Shown here in pieces: positions 5,688-9,623 of a DNA stretch of 9,623 bases. Where the stretch lies: positions 1-9,623 of the forward strand of contig JACTVF010000070.1 of NCBI GenBank assembly GCA_019695435.1. Reading direction: 5' to 3'. The notes beneath the pieces are model-generated. The model had not been told where the DNA came from and ran no database searches. It saw only the letters and a program-made list of their open reading frames with translations. Every line of letters begins with the position of its first letter. The first letter of the stretch is position 1. Position numbers and translations under genes: made by a program. The stretch is from Methanoregulaceae archaeon. GTDB lineage: Archaea > Halobacteriota > Methanomicrobia > Methanomicrobiales > Methanospirillaceae.

Positions 5688-6291
5688 AACTTTTATCTCC
5701 TGTCATTTGAACGTTTTTATCAATTTCGTCATAAATCCTTTCTCTGGAATTGTAATGTTTTCCAATAATATCTGCCTTAAAGTTGCGTATCCAGTAAGGA
5801 TATTCTGGAAATGCGCGATATACATAAATATCGTGGTCAGTTCTTGGACACCTATCATTATTACACAGACTTAAATCGTTTCGATGTCGTTTTTCTGGTA
5901 TCCATATATAGTCTGTATGATTTCGCAGTCTAACGTGAATATCTGCTAATCTTTGAGTATCGTATAATGCATCACAATCTAACTTTCTAATTTGTGACGC
6001 AAACCGGTTAATAAATTTTGTAGCCTTAATTCCTGTTCCCATTGAATTAATAGTGTTTTGAAACTCTGTAAACCCAACAATTACATCTCCCGGTTCATTT
6101 TCATGTAAATACGTAATAATATTCTGGGCAGAATCTATTTTGTCAGAAAAATCTGTATAATAATTGGTATAAACTTGTTTACCGACAGATTTTGCTAACA
6201 ATAGATAACCAGTCATTGAACAAGTCTTACCTCCACCTCTTATACAATTTCTACGCTCATTTTGAATAATTCCAACAAAAGCATGAATCAT
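5680..6291 (-). CDS. P-loop ATPase of the viral packaging / Zot-like type, with an interrupted Walker A
   Basis: The start overlaps the upstream stop (ATGA, 6288-6291). Of 203 residues, 2-6 ('IHAFV') are a first beta strand ending at G7, and 'IRGGGKT' at 17-23 followed by 'CSMTGYLL' is a Walker A and helix. Residues 8-16 separate the two; without them G7-IRGG-GKT would be a perfect GxxxxGKT. Walker B is 'VIVGFTE' (70-76) with Thr75 where Asp is usual. A sensor-like 'LYDTQRLADIHVRLRNHTDYI' region (109-129) fits archaeal viral packaging ATPases and Zot-like relatives ('TQRxxDxxxRxRxxTDY'). A C143-x4-C148 pair and a basic tail follow. The likely role is DNA packaging or virion assembly, alternatively a pleolipovirus-type virion ATPase. 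Position among membrane proteins supports either. Confidence 0.85.
   Translation of the reverse strand: MIHAFVGIIQNERRNCIRGGGKTCSMTGYLLLAKSVGKQVYTNYYTDFSDKIDSAQNIITYLHENEPGDVIVGFTEFQNTINSMGTGIKATKFINRFASQIRKLDCDALYDTQRLADIHVRLRNHTDYIWIPEKRHRNDLSLCNNDRCPRTDHDIYVYRAFPEYPYWIRNFKADIIGKHYNSRERIYDEIDKNVQMTGDKSYA
6244..6270 (-). other. 27-base in-frame insertion inside the ATPase P-loop
   Basis: Codons 8-16 of the ATPase (IIQNERRNC) lie between the conserved strand-ending Gly7 and 'IRGGGKT'. The length is exactly nine codons and the flanks join to a textbook GxxxxGKT. The inserted bases have no direct-repeat flanks that I can see and no other copy in the window. Confidence 0.5.
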
Positions 6292-6740
6292 TTTAATCCC
6301 CTATTAAGATTAGTCCCTCTTAATTCGTTTAATTCGACGGTTGTATTTAATCCTTTTAGGGCTTCTGCTGATGTATCAAAGCCGTGGGAATCGACAGACT
6401 GCGATAAATCCAATACATTTCGGGCCAACGAGTCCCATAATTCTATACGCGTGTTATATTCTTGTTCCAAATATGCATTTATAGCCTGTCCTCTAGCAAT
6501 TCCCATTTCCTGCCGGGAATTAATATTACCTTTTCGGGCTTTATCGGATGAATGGAGAACTTTATTGATAGCATTAATCAAATCTGTAAGTTTATTAATG
6601 CCTTTTTCCCCAGATTCAGAACTCTCATTATCCTCATTATAATCAGTTCCAACATCAGCATCGTGCATAAGTGGGTCGATTTTTTCCATAGATGAAAATT
6701 CTTCTTCATTTTCTGACAATTTTAATTTTTTAGTGGTCAT
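6288..6740 (-). CDS. Acidic 150-aa protein, unknown; possible assembly or scaffold role
   Basis: ATG at 6740 is preferred to the in-frame ATG at 6755 because AGAGGT (6745-6750) is ideally placed for it and lies in the end of the upstream gene; the longer form would be 155 aa. The product opens with 'MTTKKLKLSE', identical to residues 11-20 of the left-arm 66-aa protein. A strongly acidic disordered stretch follows (about 11-50, Glu/Asp/Ser-rich with 'EDNESSESGEKG'), then helical segments (about 51-150) with 'LTDLINAINKVL' and an 'INAYLEQEYNTRIELWDSLA' region suggesting a coiled coil. There is no membrane segment or known motif. It overlaps the ATPase start (ATGA). An acidic helical protein beside a packaging ATPase could be a scaffold or adaptor, which is inference. 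Confidence 0.8.
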   Translation of the reverse strand: MTTKKLKLSENEEEFSSMEKIDPLMHDADVGTDYNEDNESSESGEKGINKLTDLINAINKVLHSSDKARKGNINSRQEMGIARGQAINAYLEQEYNTRIELWDSLARNVLDLSQSVDSHGFDTSAEALKGLNTTVELNELRGTNLNRGLK

Positions 6741-6744
6741 ATTT
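6709..6744 (-). repeat. 36-bp exact inverted repeat, right copy
   Basis: Exact reverse complement of 1072-1107. Here it covers the start codon at 6740 and the first codons of the acidic protein, plus the end (KYDH-stop) of the upstream 99-aa gene. Because this copy has a proper ribosome binding site and start, it is the more likely original. Confidence 0.95.
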
Positions 6745-7029
6745 ACCTCTTGCATAATCTATTACAAAATCTAATTCTTCTTTATTAGTTCTATTATCAT
6801 AATACCAAAACTTCAAGCACAAGTTTTTAAAATAATCTGGAATTGCGTTAAAATCTATCAACCAACGTTCACTTTTTACCGAATGAATTATTAAACCTTT
6901 TTCAAATCTGATATTATTTTTAGCGATTTGTTTTATTTCTTTGGGCACTCCTTCTATTGCTAGAATATCAGAAATAAAAGGTTTTGACATTGAAGGTTTT
7001 GATATTGAAGATTTCTTTTTTGTTGCCAT
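6730..7029 (-). CDS. 99-aa basic protein with N-terminal SxSKP repeats, unknown function
   Basis: ATG at 7029 is chosen over a TTG at 7035 because GAGGT (7036-7040) is well spaced from it. Residues 1-20 are basic and low in complexity, with a tandem pentapeptide (SISKP SMSKP, then a partial copy), and look disordered. Residues 21-99 appear folded, mixed alpha/beta, with 'GVPKEIKQIAKNNIRFEKGLIIHS' (positions about 28-51), 'WLIDFNAIPDYFKNL' and 'FWYYDN'. No membrane segment, no recognised family. The stop codon lies inside the inverted repeat and overlaps the next start region by 11 bases. The basic repeat could contact nucleic acid or the acidic neighbour. Confidence 0.75.
   Translation of the reverse strand: MATKKKSSISKPSMSKPFISDILAIEGVPKEIKQIAKNNIRFEKGLIIHSVKSERWLIDFNAIPDYFKNLCLKFWYYDNRTNKEELDFVIDYARGKYDH
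6980..7009 (-). repeat. Two-copy 15-bp tandem repeat (SxSKP pentapeptide)
   Basis: GGTTTTGACATTGAA and GGTTTTGATATTGAA (+ strand) differ by one base and encode the SMSKP and SISKP units near the N-terminus of the 99-aa protein. Such repeats can change copy number by slippage. Confidence 0.8.
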
Positions 7030-7038
7030 AATCAAACC

Positions 7039-7602
7039 TCAAAATGTAGGCATATGCCCACCTAATACTACAAACCAGATATACAACCCAACAAGAACAA
7101 TCAATGCGGCAATAATATACTTCTTATCAATCTTCATTGCATGTTCTGTCAACGTTTCCTGAGCGATATTCTGTTTAACCATTCTAAATACAAATTCTGG
7201 GTTTACAGGAATTTCGCGCATCTGTTTAATTTCAACATTTTGCCCATAAATAATTGGAGAACCTACCTTAACTTCTTTAATAGATACCTCTTTTGTAATC
7301 AGGCCATTCATATATTTCTTCATTTCAAGAATCTTTGTTGAATCAATGAGCGGAATACAATTATCAATATCCGCATAACACTCGAAGGCTTTACCATCAC
7401 GGAAACAATTATTTTTTAAGGCTATCCAGCATTTCCGCATATCTTCCGATATAAGGAAATCAGAACTGTTTTTATCATTTTCTTCTATTATTTTCCGAGT
7501 GAAAGTTTTTAAAATTTCCATATCCTTAACAATTTTAATCCTATAATAAGGAGTGTTAAAAATCCAATATATTAATTCAGAACCCAATTTATTCACTTCC
7601 AT
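7039..7602 (-). CDS. 187-aa tail-anchored membrane protein, unknown function
   Basis: ATG at 7602 lies inside the end of the 47-aa gene (14-base overlap), so it is probably translated by coupling; no strong ribosome binding site is visible. Residues 1-160 are soluble, mixed alpha/beta, with cysteines near 58, 66, 75 and 82 ('RKCWIALKNNCFRDGKAFEC' region), which could form a metal site or disulfides. A middle beta-rich part contains 'VKVGSPIIYG', and an amphipathic helix at about 139-158 leads into one C-terminal span (162-181). The tail 'GGHMPTF' is short. This topology puts the soluble domain on the cytoplasmic or virion-interior side. It may link the membrane to the genome or ATPase, but that is inference. 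Family not recognised. Confidence 0.8.
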   Translation of the reverse strand: MEVNKLGSELIYWIFNTPYYRIKIVKDMEILKTFTRKIIEENDKNSSDFLISEDMRKCWIALKNNCFRDGKAFECYADIDNCIPLIDSTKILEMKKYMNGLITKEVSIKEVKVGSPIIYGQNVEIKQMREIPVNPEFVFRMVKQNIAQETLTEHAMKIDKKYIIAALIVLVGLYIWFVVLGGHMPTF

Positions 7603-7732
7603 ATTTTTCTTTTAACTGTTTATTTAACTCTTCAATGCTATGAGCAATAATAATAAACGGTGCTTCTGTAGATTTATGGTTATTTTCATAAATCTTTACA
7701 AAAATATATGGGGTTTTTCCTTTTTTCGCCAT
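7589..7732 (-). CDS. Small soluble protein, 47 aa
   Basis: This compact gene fills the gap between two larger ones. Its ATG (7732) comes one base after the stop of the FN3-like membrane gene, and its stop overlaps the next start by 14 bases. The product is basic at the start ('MAKKGKTPYIFVKIYENN'), then 'APFIIIAHSIEEL' and a Lys-rich amphipathic helix. The pattern strand-strand-helix (beta hairpin then alpha) suggests a small folded domain, not a chance frame. There is no clear ribosome binding site, so translation would be coupled to the gene before it. Function unknown. Confidence 0.65.
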   Translation of the reverse strand: MAKKGKTPYIFVKIYENNHKSTEAPFIIIAHSIEELNKQLKEKYGSE

Positions 7733-7733
7733 T

Positions 7734-8336
7734 TTACACGTCCATCATTAGCCATCCACATGCAAATACTATAATATAAATCATATATACTGTGAAATCC
7801 TGCGTAACAACTCCTTCTCCAATTCCGACAAGAGCAATAAAGCCCGCTAACATTCCTAGCAATTTATTTTTAGATTCCGCTGCACTTTTTAGAAGTATTA
7901 ACGCAACTATTAACCAGATATACTGATAAATAAATTGTGCCAATAACTGAACATAATCTATGGAAGCGAGTTGCGTTGATGTTTTATTATATCCGCTATC
8001 TGAATTTGTATAAACTTCTAAATAGTGTGTAGATGAAGGTTTAAGGTTTGACGCGATATATTCATTAGATGTGTAAACCTGATTTGATGCTACAATATTA
8101 CCATCTAATGAAATATTCGTAACAGATACACCTGTATCCCATTTCCAATCGATAAATGTAGACCCAGTGCTATATGGAGTAACATTTAAAGCATCAACAT
8201 GAGGAAATAAGCAAAACGAAATTGCATAAATTATAGCAATTGCCATTAAAATTTCTAAAAATCCTCTTACTATTCCTGCAATGGTTCCTTTAAAAAGGAA
8301 ATTTGTATTATGATTATTTTGCATTAACATAAACAT
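7734..8336 (-). CDS. 200-aa membrane protein with an FN3-like ectodomain
   Basis: ATG at 8336 is preceded ten bases away by GGAG, which overlaps the upstream gene's end; an ATG six bases on is an alternative. Residues 19-45 hold the first hydrophobic span, preceded by an Asn-rich start. Residues about 49-118 form a beta-sandwich with fibronectin-III/PKD-like features: 'FIDWKWDTG' strand, 'ISLDGNIV', and 'LKPSSTHYLEVYTN', the usual 'L.P.T.Y.l.v' signature. Spans follow at about 130-149, 157-175 and 181-198. The ectodomain would sit outside the cell or virion. Similar domains with 'W.W......V..DG' are frequent in methanogen surface proteins. It is probably a virion surface or host-interaction protein, from domain type and context. 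Confidence 0.85.
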   Translation of the reverse strand: MFMLMQNNHNTNFLFKGTIAGIVRGFLEILMAIAIIYAISFCLFPHVDALNVTPYSTGSTFIDWKWDTGVSVTNISLDGNIVASNQVYTSNEYIASNLKPSSTHYLEVYTNSDSGYNKTSTQLASIDYVQLLAQFIYQYIWLIVALILLKSAAESKNKLLGMLAGFIALVGIGEGVVTQDFTVYMIYIIVFACGWLMMDV

Positions 8337-8351
8337 TGTTTACACGCTCCA

Positions 8352-8690
8352 TTAAAATGGTAAGAATCCCCTACCAATAATTAGCAGGCAGCCTAAAAGA
8401 GCTAGCTCTTCAAATTGCACAAAGATTACCTGAATCGATGCTGGTAAGATATTTGTAGATAATGAAAATGATAAAAGTCCATACCACGAATTAATAAAAT
8501 TTGTGCCTGATGTAGTAGTAGAACCAATATCTACACTTTGTGATGCGGATGCAAGCCCCGGGACTACAACCCCATTAGTCTGACTTATTGCCGCCGCATA
8601 CATGGCTAACATTCCCGATGCAATAAGAATATAAATGGCTAACCACATTGCTATAACAAGTGCATTATTTTGTATTGCTCCCATCGCCAT
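8352..8690 (-). CDS. 112-aa membrane protein, likely virion membrane
   Basis: ATG at 8690 overlaps the previous gene's tail region, with GGGGAT (in 'ggggatgattt') as a plausible ribosome binding site. A first hydrophobic span covers about 9-35 (rich in Ala, Met, Ile). A Ser/Thr/Gly-rich loop (about 36-65) looks extracellular. Then come two weaker segments, about 68-86 and 89-108, ending 'GRGFLPF'. The Ser/Thr loop between spans resembles small structural membrane proteins of enveloped archaeal viruses, but no specific family is recognised. It is co-transcribed with three other membrane proteins. Confidence 0.8.
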   Translation of the reverse strand: MAMGAIQNNALVIAMWLAIYILIASGMLAMYAAAISQTNGVVVPGLASASQSVDIGSTTTSGTNFINSWYGLLSFSLSTNILPASIQVIFVQFEELALLGCLLIIGRGFLPF

Positions 8691-8691
8691 T

Positions 8692-8979
8692 TTAAATCAT
8701 CCCCATAATTCTTCCTGCTAAAATTAGTGAAAGAACCACAATTACAATTGAAAAAACCATAGGCGGCATAAACAAAAGTAAAGAACACGTCAATAATCCT
8801 ATTAATCCCGCTGCAATTCCTTCATACATTCCTGATTTAAATCCATAAACAGCACATACAAAGATGAAAATGGTTGATAAAATTATCATTAAATTTGAAA
8901 GATTAGATACTCCTGTTAAATTCGATGTCCAGTAAATTAAATTCTGGACATCGCTTTGATTCTCGCCAACATAATACAT
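8692..8979 (-). CDS. 95-aa three-span membrane protein, likely virion membrane
   Basis: The start overlaps the upstream stop (TAATG) and has the strongest ribosome binding site of the right arm (GGAGGT). Residues 1-26 are polar with Asn and a 'WTSNLTGV' stretch, probably outside. Three hydrophobic segments follow, about 28-46, 51-70 and 73-92, with a 'GFKSGMYEG' turn between the first two. There are no charged residues in the spans and the last ends with 'GRIMGMI'. Small multi-span proteins of this size and place are typical structural membrane proteins of vesicle-like archaeal viruses (VP3-like in pleolipoviruses). That match is by analogy only. Confidence 0.8.
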   Translation of the reverse strand: MYYVGENQSDVQNLIYWTSNLTGVSNLSNLMIILSTIFIFVCAVYGFKSGMYEGIAAGLIGLLTCSLLLFMPPMVFSIVIVVLSLILAGRIMGMI

Positions 8980-9623
8980 TATTTTTTACCTCCATTACTT
9001 TTTATGAACCATATTAACGCTAAAGGAATAATGTATAAAGGCCATACTGACCATGCAATTAATCCCGTCAGCGCCACTATAGTATCTGCAATTATTGCAC
9101 CTGTAATAAATCCGTTTACTCCTGACTTTGTGCCCTTCGAAGTAATAACACCAATAATAATCATAACAATTGTTGCAAGTATGATATTTTGATATATTGG
9201 GTTAACGACTCCTACACAAGCCTCGCCGTTTAAAAACGGAGACCATAGCGTTTCATTATTAAGGTCTATTGTTTGCCGACATACAGATTGATTTATTACA
9301 GCGCCTTTTGCTCCCTGAATTAATGTTTGTATAGGAGTAGCAGTTATTGCGATAGTGGGTTGTGTTGTAGCATAAACTAATGGATATAAAGTAATATATG
9401 TATTATATAAACTCCCTGAAGGTTGTTGACTATTCGCACTAACAGTATTATAGCCCGATTTTGTTGCCACTACAGTATATACAGGAGACCCAGAATTACT
9501 TACATTTAAAAATAATTGCCCTGCCGTATTTGTATATCCTGACTGTATTTGGGATAGTGCGCTCCATATTCCAATACTAGCGTTATAAATTGGGAATTGT
9601 GTTGAACCGTCAGTTAACGTGAT
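8979..9623 (-). CDS. Large surface protein, C-terminal part: beta-sandwich domain plus three membrane spans (5' end outside window)
   Basis: The frame is open from the window edge, so the GTG at 9470 is internal and not the start; 214 residues are visible. Window residues 1-80 form a domain like carboxypeptidase-regulatory or CNA-B modules: 'ITLTDGSTQFPIYNASIGI', 'TNTAGQLFLNV' and 'VYTVVATKSGYNTV', the classic strand order and 'xSGY' turn. A Thr/Pro/Ile linker follows, then a segment with two cysteines about 21 residues apart that may form a disulfide. Next are spans at about 145-161, 169-189 and 192-208, and a 'KSNGGKK' tail. This is probably the main surface or spike protein of the element, anchored in the membrane with its domains outside, an inference from domains and context. 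Confidence 0.85.
   Translation of the reverse strand: MTLTDGSTQFPIYNASIGIWSALSQIQSGYTNTAGQLFLNVSNSGSPVYTVVATKSGYNTVSANSQQPSGSLYNTYITLYPLVYATTQPTIAITATPIQTLIQGAKGAVINQSVCRQTIDLNNETLWSPFLNGEACVGVVNPIYQNIILATIVMIIIGVITSKGTKSGVNGFITGAIIADTIVALTGLIAWSVWPLYIIPLALIWFIKSNGGKK

Noticed and set aside
6262..7341. + strand frames over the right arm (6262-6642, 6941-7162, 7141-7341)
   Set aside because: They lie opposite continuous - strand genes with ribosome binding sites and overlaps; no motifs.
8956..9192. + strand frame of 78 codons
   Set aside because: It is antisense to the large surface protein gene; its hydrophobic translation mirrors the membrane spans on the other strand.
1..9623. Inverted terminal repeats expected for a protein-primed genome
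   Set aside because: The first and last bases of the window do not match as inverted repeats, and genes run off both edges, so the true ends are not in view.
1..9623. tRNA, CRISPR array, insertion sequence or alternative genetic code
   Set aside because: No cloverleaf, regularly spaced repeats or transposase were seen; TAA, TAG and TGA all act as stops at gene ends that fit their neighbours.

Overview
This window reads as part of a small, AT-rich (roughly two-thirds A+T), protein-primed DNA virus or virus-like element, most likely of an archaeon and plausibly a methanogen. The archaeal assignment is inference. It rests on three things: a short family-B polymerase of the protein-primed type, a packaging-type P-loop ATPase next to a run of small membrane proteins, and membrane proteins carrying fibronectin-III-like, carboxypeptidase-regulatory-like and Thr/Pro-linker/beta-sandwich ectodomains of the kind common in methanogen surface proteins. 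Nearly every gene has a Shine-Dalgarno-like sequence or overlaps its neighbour, so both arms look like polycistronic operons. No integrase, capsid protein, tRNA, rRNA, CRISPR array or insertion sequence is recognisable.

Left arm, + strand, 1-4503 (replication and small accessory genes): the 3' end of an OB-fold phage-type protein (candidate ssDNA-binding protein), a 49-aa ORF, a 132-aa protein built from two degenerate repeats, a 52-aa zinc-ribbon protein, a 66-aa protein, two very basic Tyr/Lys/Arg-rich proteins (terminal-protein candidates), the DNA polymerase (split by a -1 frameshift near 2132), then four tiny genes, two of them membrane proteins. All are packed with overlaps or short spacers; transcription enters from left of the window.

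Centre, 4504-4868: the two arms converge on 365 bases that are unusually rich in inverted repeats (four stem-loops plus a 16-bp bulged stem). A 109-codon reading frame with a four-cysteine motif lies on the - strand and has no ATG start. It may be a structured RNA or DNA element, a small zinc-binding protein gene, or both.

Right arm, - strand, 9623 down to 4869 (virion and membrane module): in transcription order, the C-terminal part of a large surface protein with a beta-sandwich domain and three membrane segments, three more polytopic membrane proteins (one with an FN3-like ectodomain), a 47-aa soluble protein, a tail-anchored 187-aa protein, a 99-aa protein with a pentapeptide repeat, an acidic 150-aa protein, the packaging-type ATPase with an apparent 9-residue insertion inside its P-loop, and a membrane-anchored beta-rich ectodomain protein. 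The layout (replication genes on one arm, membrane proteins plus ATPase on the other, no recognisable capsid gene) resembles membrane-vesicle-type archaeal viruses such as pleolipoviruses more than tailed phages.

Most notable: the split polymerase with an atypical motif C, the interrupted P-loop in the ATPase, a 36-bp exact inverted repeat encoding the same peptide in one gene of each arm, and the hairpin-dense convergent junction.
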